Origin: Candidatus Aquicultor sp.
Lineage (GTDB): Bacteria > Actinomycetota > Aquicultoria > Aquicultorales > Aquicultoraceae
Assembly: GCA_036504445.1 (NCBI GenBank)
Contig: DASXVE010000019.1
Location: 98,458 to 162,457 of the forward strand
DNA: 64,000 bases
Reading direction: 5' to 3'
Shown here: piece after piece, positions 1-9,614 of the stretch
How the letters are laid out: each line of letters starts with the position of its first letter
Position numbering within the stretch: the first letter of the stretch is position 1
Made by a program: the position numbers and the translations under genes
The notes under the pieces: model-generated
What the model saw: only the letters and a program-made list of their open reading frames with translations
What the model was told of the DNA's origin: nothing
Database searches by the model: none

Positions 1-144
1 TACGTTCGGATCCACTACCTCTCGCCTCTCTAGCTCTCTAGTAAATTATCTATCCTATCTATATCTTCGTCGTGCGGTTCGCAATCTTGATGGTTTCCTC
101 GTGCTTCTGCGAGATATTTTCGATCGGCTATATCTCGTGAGTCA

Positions 145-642
145 TTATTCCACACCTATGCCTTCCAATGACAGCAGTCTCTCTTTCCAGCCGCGCTTTC
201 CGCTCCAACCGCCGACGCTGCCGTCGCTCTTTAACACCCGGTGGCACGGTACTACAATCGGAACCGGGTTTTTAGCCATCGCGTTGCCTACCGCTCGCGC
301 CGCTTTTGGTCGACCGCACAGCGATGCCAGCCCGGCATATGTCGTCATCTTTCCATAAGGTATAGCTTTAAGGTTATTATACACGGTGCGCTCAAACTCA
401 GTTGCATTGCCGTAATCAACCTGGTAAGCGAATTGCACCGGCTCTCCGGACAAGTATCTACCTATGGTTGAGATTAGGTCATCCCCTATTGTTTCATCGT
501 AGGCACATGCACCGAACTTACGCTCAATTTCCTGTTCAAGCGCCTCCTCGGATTGCTGCGGAAAGATGAGCCCGGCAAGCCCGTTGTCGCTCATTATAAT
601 AGCGCCTGTTCCCCATTCGGTCGCATACGTATTAAACCACAT
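145..642 (-). CDS. ogt: Methylated-DNA--protein-cysteine S-methyltransferase
   Basis: This protein removes alkyl groups from O6-alkylguanine in DNA by transferring them to its own active-site cysteine. The 165-residue protein has an N-terminal ribonuclease-like domain and the family signature PCHRV at residues 132-136, with Cys133 as acceptor. The DNA-binding helix-turn-helix (TTYAGLASLCGRPKAARAVG, about 100-119) precedes it, which gives the usual Ogt architecture. The start ATG overlaps the uvrC stop by one base (TAATG), so the two repair genes are very likely translationally coupled in one operon. Length and motifs are complete. Confidence 0.95.
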   Translation of the reverse strand: MWFNTYATEWGTGAIIMSDNGLAGLIFPQQSEEALEQEIERKFGACAYDETIGDDLISTIGRYLSGEPVQFAYQVDYGNATEFERTVYNNLKAIPYGKMTTYAGLASLCGRPKAARAVGNAMAKNPVPIVVPCHRVLKSDGSVGGWSGKRGWKERLLSLEGIGVE

Positions 643-2480
643 TAGTTTAATCCCCCAGTTTGTTGAAAATGCCTATGCACGCGTTCGGCAATAATACTTG
701 GTAGCCCCGGCACATTCTTTAGTTCTTCAAGGCTTGCATCGGCGATAGCGCCCGGTGAGCCAAAATGCTTGACCAGAAGGCGTTTCCTACCGTCACCAAT
801 GCCCGGAATCTTGTCGAGCGTCGATTCGACCATCGCCTTTCCGCGAAGCTTCCGGTGATATGTTACCGCGAATCTATGCGCTTCATCGCGTATCCTTTGC
901 ATGAGCTGCAATGCGTCCGAGCTCCTGTCGAGCTTAATCGACTCGGCTTCGCCCGGCACAAATATCTCTTCTTCCCGTTTTGCTAAACCCACAACCGGAA
1001 TGTATTCAAAGCCGAGCTCCTGCATGACCGTAAGCGCCGCGGTAAGCTGCGGTTTGCCCCCGTCGACAATAACGAGGTCGGGCTCGCTGGCAAATGACGG
1101 GTCGAACTGGTCGTTATAATGACCGAACCGCCGTTGGATAACCTCTTGCATCATCGCAAAATCATTGATGCTTACATCATAGTCTATCTTAAATTTCCGG
1201 TAATCGCCCTTTGCCGCCCGGCCGTGCTCAAATACGACCATCGAACCTACTGAGTTGCTCCCTTGAATTGTCGATATATCAAAGCACTCGATTCGCTCCG
1301 GGGGCTCAACTAAGCCAAGTGCGTCAGCGAGCGATTGGAGCACCCGTGCGGAAGCTTCCTTTTGCCATGAATGGCGAACTACCGACATTATTAGCGCGTG
1401 CTGTGCGTTAGCGGACGCCATATCGATAAGCTCGCGCTTGTCTCCCCGCTGCGGTACCTTAACCGCAACCTTTGTACCGCGCTGAGTGCTAAGCCATTTC
1501 TCGATAACATTCATCTCCTCTATCTCGAAAGGCAGAAGTACTTGTGACGGGATCGACGTTGCGCTCATATAGTGATGCTTCATAAATGCGCTAAGCACGT
1601 CTTCCCCGGTCTCGCCTTTATCCATGATAAAGTTCTCACTACCGATAAGCTTGCCGTCACGAACAATCGATAAGTTGGCACATCCCAAAGAGCCATCGAA
1701 GCTCAAACCGACGACGTCGAAATCTTCGCCCGTCTCACTAACAATCCTCTGTTTCTGCAACACCAGCAAGGCTGCCTCAAGGCGGTCACGCACGCGGGCG
1801 GCACGTTCGAACTCAAGATTCTCCGAGGCCGCGCTCATTTCTTCTTCCAGCTCACTGATGACAATCTCGGGTTTGCCTTCCAGGAACAATTCCACTTCGC
1901 CTATCATTGCCCAGTACTCCTGTTTTGAGATTGCGTCAATACAAGGGCCTAAACACCGCTTGATATGGTAATTCAAACACGGTGTGCCGGTCGTCTTACC
2001 TGCTTTCGAGCGCTTACACGTGCGAAACGGAAATATCTTGCGAAGCGTATCAAACGTCTCCCGTACGGCACTTACGCTCGTGTACGGCCCGTAGTATTTT
2101 GTCCCCTTACGATGCGGTTCCCGGGTAATCATAACCCGCGGATAATCATCTCTCCAGGTAATTGCGATATACGGGTAGCTCTTATCGTCGCGATACGACA
2201 CGTTAAATGCGGGACGGTACTTCTTTATGAGATTGCACTCAAGCACCAGCGCTTCTAGCTCGCTCGTCGTTACATAAAACTCAAAATCGATAATCCGCTC
2301 GACGAGCGCTTTTGTCTTCGGCGTTAAGTCGCCGTTTTGAAAATACGAACGCATGCGCGAGCGCAAGGATTTCGCTTTACCGACGTAAATCACCTTTTCG
2401 TCGGCATCTCGATAGATATATACGCCAGGCTCGGTCGGAACGCTTTTTAGTTGTTCAATCAGTCGTGCTTTATTATTCAT
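642..2480 (-). CDS. uvrC: Excinuclease ABC subunit C
   Basis: UvrC makes the two incisions of nucleotide excision repair after UvrA/UvrB damage recognition. The 612-residue protein has the GIY-YIG nuclease domain at about residues 16-95 (GVYIYRD...VIYVGKAKSL), a UVR motif around 200-240, the RNase H-like second nuclease region from about 380, and C-terminal helix-hairpin-helix motifs (KIPGIGDGRKRLLVKHFGS). Length is normal for the family. Its ATG overlaps the stop of the upstream Rrf2-HAD gene by four bases (ATGA), and ogt follows with a one-base overlap, so the three genes form one transcription unit. Confidence 0.97.
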   Translation of the reverse strand: MNNKARLIEQLKSVPTEPGVYIYRDADEKVIYVGKAKSLRSRMRSYFQNGDLTPKTKALVERIIDFEFYVTTSELEALVLECNLIKKYRPAFNVSYRDDKSYPYIAITWRDDYPRVMITREPHRKGTKYYGPYTSVSAVRETFDTLRKIFPFRTCKRSKAGKTTGTPCLNYHIKRCLGPCIDAISKQEYWAMIGEVELFLEGKPEIVISELEEEMSAASENLEFERAARVRDRLEAALLVLQKQRIVSETGEDFDVVGLSFDGSLGCANLSIVRDGKLIGSENFIMDKGETGEDVLSAFMKHHYMSATSIPSQVLLPFEIEEMNVIEKWLSTQRGTKVAVKVPQRGDKRELIDMASANAQHALIMSVVRHSWQKEASARVLQSLADALGLVEPPERIECFDISTIQGSNSVGSMVVFEHGRAAKGDYRKFKIDYDVSINDFAMMQEVIQRRFGHYNDQFDPSFASEPDLVIVDGGKPQLTAALTVMQELGFEYIPVVGLAKREEEIFVPGEAESIKLDRSSDALQLMQRIRDEAHRFAVTYHRKLRGKAMVESTLDKIPGIGDGRKRLLVKHFGSPGAIADASLEELKNVPGLPSIIAERVHRHFQQTGGLN

Positions 2481-3592
2481 AGTAAACCTTGTTGCTTTAA
2501 ATAATCCATTACCTCGTTAAAATTCTGGTATGGGATATACGGAATCCCTTGTTCATCACAGTGCTCGCGCAGCCTGTGTTTTGCAAATACCAGATCCGCA
2601 TGCTCGGCCGCACACCTGTCGGAGTTGCCATCCCCTATATAGATCACGAAATCGGCGCCCTCGCGCTTGGCATCTATAACCGACTTTTTACAATTTGCAC
2701 AACGATCGCATTCAGGATGCTGGTTGTTAAACTCGATTACCATAACGCCGTTATCAAAACGCAGGTGGTTGGAGTGGTGCGCAAGATGTGACAACCCGTG
2801 GCGGTCCATTATGCGCTCGATGTAGTAGTCAAACCCGTCACTCACTAAATATACCGGTATGCCCGCCTGCCGGCTCGCCTGTACAAACTCGGCGAAGTGC
2901 GGATCGATTCCTACGGCATCGACAAATTCTAAAATCTCACCCTCGCTCGCGTCTACGAGCGCCCAACACCGCCGGTAGAGCTCAACCATCGACATGGAAC
3001 CGTTGTGATACTCGCGGTCGATATCCGCCCATCTTGTGCCCAGCCATTTGGTGAAAATGGAATCGGAAACATCTTTTGTGCTGATCGTACCGTCAAAATC
3101 GCAAAATATTATGATATTGCGCGGGACAGCGCCTCTCGTGCCGCGGCTCCCGTTTTTATCGGCAGATTCATCCTGCGGTGCCGGCTCCGAATTTTCAGCG
3201 GCACCGGCGACTAAATCAGCTAAACTCGTTTCGCTAAGTTTAGCGCTGATAAATTGCTGAATATCGCTCCATACCGGCTGGAGCGCACAATTCGTCGCAA
3301 CGCAACTCGCCCCGTTCTCAAGACAATCACCTATTATAACGCTTTCATCAACGGCTTGCGCGATATCGAAAAGACTAATTTCGTGTGAGGCTCTAGCAAG
3401 TGAAAACCCGCCGCTCGGCCCCCGCCGGGACGTCAGAATCCCTGCTTTTACGAGATATTGTAGAATCTTCGCGACAAATGTGACGGAGATCTTCTGCGCT
3501 GTCGCTATCTCACCGATCTCACAGACGTACCCACGCTTCGCAAGGTAAAGCGTACTTAATATCGCGTATTCGAGCTTTTTTGTAACCTGCAT
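2477..3592 (-). CDS. Rrf2-family regulator fused to a HAD-family phosphatase (MtnX-like)
   Basis: The 371-residue protein joins two domains. Residues 1 to about 130 are an Rrf2 winged-helix regulator with three cysteines (C90, C97, C102) in the position where Rrf2 proteins bind an Fe-S cluster. After a polar linker (about 131-157), residues 158-371 are a HAD phosphatase: motif I DFDGT (165-169), motif II serine in VSDGFD, a lysine region CKKS, and motif IV GDGNSD (320-325). The domain resembles MtnX/HAD-IB phosphatases and carries an extra CxxCxxC (295-301). It heads the uvrC-ogt operon and has a perfect palindrome at its promoter, so autoregulation is likely. The phosphatase substrate is unknown. 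Confidence 0.85.
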   Translation of the reverse strand: MQVTKKLEYAILSTLYLAKRGYVCEIGEIATAQKISVTFVAKILQYLVKAGILTSRRGPSGGFSLARASHEISLFDIAQAVDESVIIGDCLENGASCVATNCALQPVWSDIQQFISAKLSETSLADLVAGAAENSEPAPQDESADKNGSRGTRGAVPRNIIIFCDFDGTISTKDVSDSIFTKWLGTRWADIDREYHNGSMSMVELYRRCWALVDASEGEILEFVDAVGIDPHFAEFVQASRQAGIPVYLVSDGFDYYIERIMDRHGLSHLAHHSNHLRFDNGVMVIEFNNQHPECDRCANCKKSVIDAKREGADFVIYIGDGNSDRCAAEHADLVFAKHRLREHCDEQGIPYIPYQNFNEVMDYLKQQGLL

Positions 3593-3653
3593 GCTTCTCC
3601 TAGCTTCCAGGCGGTTTACCTAAGCCTTCGAGTGCGCCGCAGCCTGCCCGCGT

Positions 3654-3684
3654 TTAATTCAGGACTAAATTAGTCCTGAATTAA
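3654..3684. promoter_or_regulatory. Perfect palindromic operator upstream of the Rrf2-HAD gene
   Basis: Two 14-bp arms, TTAATTCAGGACTA and TAGTCCTGAATTAA, are exact reverse complements around a 3-bp centre (AAT). The core GGACTAAATTAGTCC resembles sites of Rrf2/IscR-type regulators. It lies 62-92 bases upstream of the Rrf2-HAD start codon, just downstream of a minus-strand promoter. That position fits repression by the encoded Rrf2 domain, which is an inference. Confidence 0.8.
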
Positions 3685-3686
3685 AA

Positions 3687-3713
3687 CTTATACTTCGTCC
3701 AGGCGGATGTCAA
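3687..3713 (-). promoter_or_regulatory. Predicted sigma-70-type promoter of the Rrf2-HAD/uvrC/ogt operon
   Basis: On the minus strand a perfect TTGACA (3713-3708) is followed after 15 bases by TATAAG (3692-3687); frames with 16 or 17 bases give ATAAGT or TAAGTT. The predicted transcription start falls inside the palindrome at 3654-3684. This arrangement suits steric repression. Confidence 0.55.
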
Positions 3714-3870
3714 TGTAAAGGATGCCGGTAGGCTGCCGGACAGCCTACCGCAAAACGCTACTATCCTCCGTAGTAATGCCGCATAAAATATGCTACTGTA
3801 TGGGTAATCAAGCCGAACTCATCGTTGTTGCGGCGCACTGCTTTGTAAAACAATGCATGGAGGAATAATC

Positions 3871-4695
3871 GTGATAAAGAAGCTGCTGGTCTTTTCCTTT
3901 GCACTGCTGATTGGCGCTATAGCTCTACAACCGCTGGCTTTTGCCGCCCCCGTACCGGATAAATTCTACCTCAGAGCTTGGCCTGAATATCAGACCGGGC
4001 AGGTATCGCTTCTGGAAACGGTAGTGTACCCGCAAACTACCCCCCTCCCTATAGAGGTAAAAATAGCAATGCCGGAAGGCGCAACTGTTAACTGGGCCGG
4101 CGAGATGCTGGGGCAGGTATCACAAGATATTCAAGCCCAACCCACAGTCGTCCACAAAGGCACCTACGATGAAGTAACGTTTGCGCTTACCAAAAGCAGG
4201 ACCGGACAGGTTGAAACCACGTGGTCGGCCCTCCAAATCAACGGAAACGACAGGGCGCTCAATTTTATCTGGACACAGCAGTACCCGGCCAACCAAACGA
4301 TCTTTGAATTCCGCGAACCGTCACAGGCGTCCGATATCAAAATGATGCCGCCTGCTGCCACGGTTAATACTTCGTCTGACGGCTCTAAATTTTATGAAAC
4401 CGCCCCCATAAATCTACCCGTCGGTAAAACGCAAACCTATAGGGTAACGTATAGGCGGCCGGTAAAGGGCCCTTCAGAGAACGCGCAGCAGTCGCAACCA
4501 GGCTCTCAACAGCAATCGCCGCAAGGTGCACAACCAAGCGGTCCATCAACCGCTACAAGCATCCTGGTCATGCTTGTAGCCGGTCTCATCGTCTTTATGA
4601 TTTATGCGCAGAAAAGCAACCAACGCAGATTAATGAGCGAGATCGACGGCGATACCGATAATACTGCAAACGCTGCAGATACAGATGGTGCTTAG
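3871..4695 (+). CDS. Secreted or membrane-anchored protein of unknown function
   Basis: I do not recognise a family. The GTG at 3871 is chosen over the upstream in-frame ATG at 3853 because TGGAGGA (3858-3864) stands at proper spacing before the GTG. The 274-residue product begins with a signal peptide (IKKLLVFSFALLIGAIALQPLAFA). It continues with a beta-rich extracytoplasmic domain of about 190 residues, a Gln/Ser/Pro-rich stretch and a single C-terminal membrane helix (ATSILVMLVAGLIVFMIYA). A short polar acidic tail ends it. This is a type I membrane topology. It stands alone on the plus strand and converges with lepA. Confidence 0.75.
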   Translation: MIKKLLVFSFALLIGAIALQPLAFAAPVPDKFYLRAWPEYQTGQVSLLETVVYPQTTPLPIEVKIAMPEGATVNWAGEMLGQVSQDIQAQPTVVHKGTYDEVTFALTKSRTGQVETTWSALQINGNDRALNFIWTQQYPANQTIFEFREPSQASDIKMMPPAATVNTSSDGSKFYETAPINLPVGKTQTYRVTYRRPVKGPSENAQQSQPGSQQQSPQGAQPSGPSTATSILVMLVAGLIVFMIYAQKSNQRRLMSEIDGDTDNTANAADTDGA

Positions 4696-4703
4696 CTCTT
4701 TTT

Positions 4704-6503
4704 CTACTTTTCTTCTACCTTCAATACCTGCATGAAGGCTTCTTGGGGCACTTCTACGCGGCCGACCGTCTTCATGCGGCGCTTGCCTTCTTTTTGCTTC
4801 TCCAGAAGTTTACGCTTTCTGGAGATGTCGCCGCCGTAGCACTTTGCCAGGACGTCTTTGCGCTTAGCCCGCACTGTTTCGCGGGCGATAACCTTACTTC
4901 CAATCGCCGCCTGAATGGCGACTTCAAACATCTGTTTCGGGATGATCTCGCGCAGCCTGTTAACCAGCTCGCGGCCGCGATTGTAGGCTTTGTCTTTCGG
5001 CACGATCGACGAGAACGCGTCGACCGGTGTGCCACCCAGCATGATATCGAGCTTAACCAGCTCGGTTGCCTTGTAACCCCTGTGATCGTAATCGAGCGAT
5101 GCATAACCGCGCGTACGGCTCTTGAGCTGGTTGAAAAAGTCGAGTAAAATCTCGCCGAGCGGCAGGTCGTACTGTAGTTCAACGCGTGTCTCACTGAGAT
5201 ACTGCATATTTTTGAATTCGCCGCGCCTGTCCTGGCAGAGTTCCATGATCGTACCGACATAATCGTTCGGCGTAAGCACGACCGCTGAGACAAACGGCTC
5301 TTCCATGAGCTCGATTATATGCGGGTCGGGCATCTCGGACGGATTGCGAATTATTGTCCGCTCCCCGTTGGTTTTCGTAACCCGGTAGGCGACGCTCGGC
5401 GCAGTTGCGACAAGCTCGAGATTATATTCACGCTCGAGGCGCTCTTTAATAATTTCCATGTGCAAAAGGCCGAGAAAACCGCAGCGGAAACCGAACCCGA
5501 GCGCTGATGACGTTTCGGGTTCATAAACCATGGCCGGGTCATTGATCTGTAGTTTTGCCAAGGCATCCCGCAGATCTTCGTATTGACTGCCGTCAACCGG
5601 ATAGAGACCGCAAAAGACCATCGGCTTTACCTCTCGGTAACCCGGAAGCTGCTCGGTTGCGCCGTGTTTGGCGTTGGTAATCGTATCGCCGACTTTACTG
5701 TCACGCACATCTTTAACACCCGCGATCAGGTAGCCGACCTCGCCCGCCGAAAGCCCGTTTACACGATCCATCTCTGGGCGCAGCACACCGATCTCTTCAA
5801 CCTCGGCCACACGGCCGGTCGCCATCATTTTGATTTTGTCGCCCTTCCTGATCGAACCGTCGACGACCCTAATAAAGACGATTACACCGCGGTATGCATC
5901 GAAGAACGAGTCGAAGATAAGCGCTTTAAGCGGCGCATCCGGGTCGCCTTTCGGCGCCGGGATGTTCTTGACGATGGCTTCGAGAACATCAATCGTCCCC
6001 TCGCCCGTCTTGGCGCTCACGCGCAGTGCATCGTGCGCATTGATTGCGAGGCTTTCCTCAATCTCTTTAGCGGCACGATCGGGATCGGCGCTCGGCAGGT
6101 CTATCTTATTAATAACCGGAACGATCTCTAAATCGTTTTCAAGCGCTAAAAATGTATTGGCCAGCGTTTGCGCTTCGACCCCTTGAGCGGCGTCGACAAC
6201 AAGCAGCGCACCTTCGCACGCGGCGAGGCTTCGCGACACCTCATAGGTAAAGTCGACGTGACCGGGAGTATCGATAAGGTTTAGGATATACTCATTGCCG
6301 TCTTTGGCCTTGTAGTTGATGCGAACCGCCCGGGCCTTAATGGTAATGCCGCGCTCGCGCTCGAGGTCCATCGAATCGAGGACCTGGTTGGTCATCTCGC
6401 GTTCAGTCAGCGTATTCGTAGCCTCAAGCAACCTATCGGCCAGCGTTGATTTGCCGTGGTCTATGTGTGCGATAATACTAAAATTTCTTATATATTCTTG
6501 CAT
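4704..6503 (-). CDS. lepA: Elongation factor 4 (LepA)
   Basis: LepA is a ribosome-associated translational GTPase related to EF-G and acts on initiating or stalled ribosomes. The 599-residue length is typical. GTPase motifs are G1 AHIDHGKST (12-20), G3 DTPGH (78-82) and G4 NKID (132-135). The family-specific C-terminal domain with its basic end ([20 protein letters not shown]) is complete. It follows murJ with one base between stop and start, so the two genes are co-transcribed. In many Gram-positive genomes lepA stands next to rpsT, as it nearly does here. Confidence 0.98.
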   Translation of the reverse strand: MQEYIRNFSIIAHIDHGKSTLADRLLEATNTLTEREMTNQVLDSMDLERERGITIKARAVRINYKAKDGNEYILNLIDTPGHVDFTYEVSRSLAACEGALLVVDAAQGVEAQTLANTFLALENDLEIVPVINKIDLPSADPDRAAKEIEESLAINAHDALRVSAKTGEGTIDVLEAIVKNIPAPKGDPDAPLKALIFDSFFDAYRGVIVFIRVVDGSIRKGDKIKMMATGRVAEVEEIGVLRPEMDRVNGLSAGEVGYLIAGVKDVRDSKVGDTITNAKHGATEQLPGYREVKPMVFCGLYPVDGSQYEDLRDALAKLQINDPAMVYEPETSSALGFGFRCGFLGLLHMEIIKERLEREYNLELVATAPSVAYRVTKTNGERTIIRNPSEMPDPHIIELMEEPFVSAVVLTPNDYVGTIMELCQDRRGEFKNMQYLSETRVELQYDLPLGEILLDFFNQLKSRTRGYASLDYDHRGYKATELVKLDIMLGGTPVDAFSSIVPKDKAYNRGRELVNRLREIIPKQMFEVAIQAAIGSKVIARETVRAKRKDVLAKCYGGDISRKRKLLEKQKEGKRRMKTVGRVEVPQEAFMQVLKVEEK

Positions 6504-6504
6504 C

Positions 6505-8148
6505 TTACGTTGGATTCACCCTTGCACGAAGAACTCTTCGCGATATCTTTCTAATAAAATCGACCTCTTTTACCCCGAGCAAAAGAGCTACTCCTAAATA
6601 TGTTACGCCTCCCAGGCCGGCAGCTAGAACTATTTCGAGCAACCACGTTATAAATTGCGGCATACCCAAGCCGCCGATACCGTCATAAACCAGGAAGATT
6701 ACAAAACCTGTCGGTATCGCAGCAACAATGTGTTTCCCCATAGCTGTAAGAATCGCGCGCGCGCCGATTGTACCGATCTTGTGTCTAAGCACGTAGAGTT
6801 GAGCGACGACGGCGAATGTAAGCGCAAGCGCGTACGAAAGCGGCAAACCGCTCGCGCCGAGCCATCCAACAAACAGGAAGTTGAACGCCACCTGCATCGG
6901 GACGCTGATGGCGCCTATGATAAGAGGCGTTTTTGTATCCTGCAGAGAATAATAAATCCTGGTCAGCATATTGTAAAGTGAGAATGAGAGCAATGCAAAT
7001 GCAAAAGCGGTCAACATCGAGGCCGTAGTAGCCGTAGCGCTGGCATCGAATTTTCCATGTTGCAGCGTAAGCGCGATAATCGGCTGGGCCATAATCGCGA
7101 GATACACAGCCGATGGGATTACGATAAACGAGGTCGATCGCAGGCCCATCGACAGCGTGCGCTTGAAACTCGTAAAGTCGTTGCTGTTCGCAAAACGTGA
7201 GAGTTCCGGAAAGATTGCCGTGGTGATTGAAACGGCGAAGATTGCGTACGGGAGCTGGAAAAATGCGAGCGCCTGCATATATCCGGTCGCGCCGCTCGTA
7301 TACGATTGCAGGAGCATATAGATGATGTAATTGTTGAGCTGCACCGTCGCCGCGAACCCGAGCATCGGCAAACCCAATTTCGCTACCTGTTTTACCGCAG
7401 GATGGCGAAAATTAAGCGCCGGTCGAAACGGAAGCCCTGCTTTGATAACAGATGGTATTTGCACGAGGGCCATTGCGATAACGCCCGTTGTCGTGCCGAT
7501 TGCAAGCAGCAGCAACGCGAGATCCGGGTTGCTGCCGACCAGCGGTAAGTAGAGACCAAACACGGTCGCAATAACCACAAGGTTGTTCAGGATCGGCGCC
7601 GCCATCGGCATTGTGAACTTACGGTGCGAGTTTAACACACCGCTAAAGACTGCGGTGATCGCATAAAACATGATCTGAAACGCGAACACCCTGAAGAACA
7701 TGATCATAAGCGGCGTCTCTCTTGCCGGCTCGCGCAGGGTCATTAAATGCACAAAAAACGGCGAGAAAATCGCCCCGATGAGGCTTAGCGCTGCGGCCAA
7801 GATAAAGATTATGTTGGTGAGGTTGCTGATCATGAAACGGGTCTCGTCATCACTTTTGTCCTGCAGATACTGCACATATACAGGGATAATGACCGAGCCG
7901 AGAACACCGCCCATCAGAAGCTCGAAAATGATATTCGGCATGACGTTTGCGGTAAAAAAGGTATCGCTGAGGACGGCACCGCCAAGAGCAAACGCCAAAG
8001 CCATATTGCGCATGAAGCCGGTCAGTCGGCTAAATGTCGTTGCGACCGACATCTTGGCCGTAGACTTTGCTAGAGACGGTGCCTTGTCTGTTTTGTTTTG
8101 CGCTACGGTTTGTCCTTTGGCGGCCGCTATAGCATCTTCGTTTTGCAT
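6505..8148 (-). CDS. murJ: Lipid II flippase MurJ (MviN family)
   Basis: MurJ moves lipid-linked peptidoglycan precursor across the cytoplasmic membrane. The 547-residue protein has about 14 hydrophobic segments and the MviN opening after a 35-residue polar N-terminus ([22 protein letters not shown]...[12 protein letters not shown]). It also has the conserved [25 protein letters not shown] segment (read here as [20 protein letters not shown]). The N-terminal cytoplasmic extension is longer than in Escherichia coli. It is divergent from rpsT and followed directly by lepA. Confidence 0.93.
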   Translation of the reverse strand: MQNEDAIAAAKGQTVAQNKTDKAPSLAKSTAKMSVATTFSRLTGFMRNMALAFALGGAVLSDTFFTANVMPNIIFELLMGGVLGSVIIPVYVQYLQDKSDDETRFMISNLTNIIFILAAALSLIGAIFSPFFVHLMTLREPARETPLMIMFFRVFAFQIMFYAITAVFSGVLNSHRKFTMPMAAPILNNLVVIATVFGLYLPLVGSNPDLALLLLAIGTTTGVIAMALVQIPSVIKAGLPFRPALNFRHPAVKQVAKLGLPMLGFAATVQLNNYIIYMLLQSYTSGATGYMQALAFFQLPYAIFAVSITTAIFPELSRFANSNDFTSFKRTLSMGLRSTSFIVIPSAVYLAIMAQPIIALTLQHGKFDASATATTASMLTAFAFALLSFSLYNMLTRIYYSLQDTKTPLIIGAISVPMQVAFNFLFVGWLGASGLPLSYALALTFAVVAQLYVLRHKIGTIGARAILTAMGKHIVAAIPTGFVIFLVYDGIGGLGMPQFITWLLEIVLAAGLGGVTYLGVALLLGVKEVDFIRKISRRVLRARVNPT

Positions 8149-8265
8149 GCCGTAATCCTAATCTTTTTATCGCATCTGGTGTTTTAAAATGGTCCTAAAG
8201 ATTATAGCATAGGTGCGGGAATAATTAGTGAGGCGCCGTATAGGCGAGCACATGACTAATATGTA

Positions 8266-8294
8266 TTGCAGTACGTGCGTCTATGTGATAAAAT
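8266..8294 (+). promoter_or_regulatory. Promoter of rpsT
   Basis: TTGCAG (8266-8271) and TAAAAT (8289-8294) are separated by exactly 17 bases, giving a good sigma-70-type promoter. The transcription start would fall near 8301, which leaves a leader of about 23 bases before the TTG start. Confidence 0.7.
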
Positions 8295-8323
8295 TCTTGT
8301 GTTTTACATGAAGGAGGATAACT

Positions 8324-8590
8324 TTGGCAAATATAAAGTCGCAGATCAAGCGCATCAAAGTCGCTGCACGCCAACATGATCGTAACAAGAGTTCAAGGTC
8401 GGCGCTTAAGACGTACATCACTAAGTTCAACACCGCAGTAGCTGCCGGTGATCGTACAGCTGCGGAAGCTGCTCTCAACACCGCTGTGAAGAACCTCGAC
8501 AAAGCGGCCGAGAAAGGCATCATTCACAAAAACAACGCAGCAAACAAAAAGTCGCGCTTGACCAAGAAGTTCAACGCAATAGCCAGCTAA
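8324..8590 (+). CDS. rpsT: 30S ribosomal protein S20
   Basis: S20 binds 16S rRNA early in small-subunit assembly. The 88-residue, lysine/arginine-rich helical protein has the typical start MANIKSQIKRIKVAARQHDR and end NKKSRLTKKFNA. It starts with TTG at 8324, preceded by a strong ribosome binding site AAGGAGG (8311-8317). A TTG start is a common device for S20 autoregulation in other bacteria; here that is only inferred. It is monocistronic, with its own promoter and terminator. Confidence 0.97.
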   Translation: MANIKSQIKRIKVAARQHDRNKSSRSALKTYITKFNTAVAAGDRTAAEAALNTAVKNLDKAAEKGIIHKNNAANKKSRLTKKFNAIAS

Positions 8591-8625
8591 TAGCGGCTGT
8601 CTGCTCTACATCTTAATGTAATCTA

Positions 8626-8655
8626 ATAAACCGATGTATATATCGGTTTATTTTG
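8626..8655 (+). terminator. Intrinsic terminator after rpsT
   Basis: Arms AAACCGAT (8628-8635) and ATCGGTTT (8642-8649) form a hairpin followed by ATTTT, 37 bases after the rpsT stop. Confidence 0.75.
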
Positions 8656-8750
8656 GTTTATCTGCAAAGTGCCGGGTTGCTTAAGGCGCAGTAATAACGA
8701 ACGATTGTCTGTTGCATGCGGGCCGATAAGTAATACGAAACTTATTAAAA

Positions 8751-8780
8751 CAAACCGAAACTACATCGGTTTGTTTTTTT
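8751..8780. terminator. Bidirectional intrinsic terminator
   Basis: CAAACCGA (8751-8758) pairs with TCGGTTTG (8766-8773), followed on the plus strand by seven or more T. On the minus strand TTTTAAT follows the hairpin. It can end both rpsT read-through and the minus-strand gene that stops at 8780. The stem is nearly the same as that of the terminator at 8626-8655. Confidence 0.8.
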
Positions 8781-9415
8781 TACTCTTTAGACGGAATAAT
8801 ATCGATTTCGAGGGGTACTGAGCGCTGCAGGAAGCCGCCCATAGATTCGAGGATCATAGTACCGCTATAGGTGCCGGGTTTGGTCCCGATTGGAATATCA
8901 AGAGATAGGTTTAGCCACACACCGCGCTCGCGCTCTAGAGGAAAATTCACCACACTGAACCGTTCTTTCCCTGTTCCCTGGCTCAGATACGCCGAGCCAA
9001 TAAACGGTGCAATTGTGCCATCGAAGCGCACTGTAAGACCGATATACTGGTTGATTAGATTCCGTATACTAATCACGCGACGCAGATCGCTCGAAGTACC
9101 AGTCGCCATTTTTCCGAAGTCGAGTGCGGCCAGTTGATTATTGGGGAAACTCGAGGCTTCTTGGCTGCGTACCCGTGCTCGGTACACTGTAGGTTTCTTA
9201 GCATACCACACATCTTTAGTCACGCCCACGTTAACCCCCAGCACCTTTTCAACATTGATCTGCGGTTTATCGCTCACTTGCGTGATCGTCGGACTGGAAG
9301 ACAGATGATTGGTCATCACTAGCTTTGCGAATACCATAATAGCTAGAACGGCGAGAGCAAGATACAGTATAACCGGTTGTTGCCCGAGTGCTATCCTTTT
9401 TCTATGTTCCCCCAC
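8780..9415 (-). CDS. Membrane-anchored protein of unknown function
   Basis: I do not recognise a family. The 211-residue protein has a short basic cytoplasmic tail, one membrane helix at about 15-34 (VILYLALAVLAIMVFAKLVM), and an extracytoplasmic beta-rich domain. That domain has regularly spaced hydrophobic strands and ends in a segment like an Ig or bacterial surface domain (SLDIPIGTKPGTYSGTMILES). It lies at the edge of the polysaccharide locus, so a cell-envelope role is possible but unproven. Confidence 0.6.
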   Translation of the reverse strand: MGEHRKRIALGQQPVILYLALAVLAIMVFAKLVMTNHLSSSPTITQVSDKPQINVEKVLGVNVGVTKDVWYAKKPTVYRARVRSQEASSFPNNQLAALDFGKMATGTSSDLRRVISIRNLINQYIGLTVRFDGTIAPFIGSAYLSQGTGKERFSVVNFPLERERGVWLNLSLDIPIGTKPGTYSGTMILESMGGFLQRSVPLEIDIIPSKE

Positions 9416-9614
9416 CAGTGTGCTCCGTTTCGATAGTCTAACAAATTCGCCATGCGCTTACTATAGTTATGGTAGCACCACGAGCACTATATTTCAATTA
9501 TTTTCCAGCTACACAGAATCACTTAAAGCTAAAGTCAAAGCTAGATAATCCAGGTTTACGGGTAGTGGAACTACTCAGTATGTGGTTGGAGTTAATATAT
9601 ATTTCGGGTTTGCT

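Noticed and set aside
1..144. Possible gene or repeat at the left edge
   Set aside because: Pyrimidine-rich sequence with short CTCTCTAG repetition only. No reading frame, RNA or operator could be supported.
1624..1971. 115-residue plus-strand frame over uvrC
   Set aside because: It is antisense to conserved uvrC sequence and has no start signals.
4772..5293. 173-residue open frame inside lepA on the same strand
   Set aside because: It is an out-of-frame reading within the strongly conserved lepA gene and is rich in Arg and Ser, as expected for a frame shadow.
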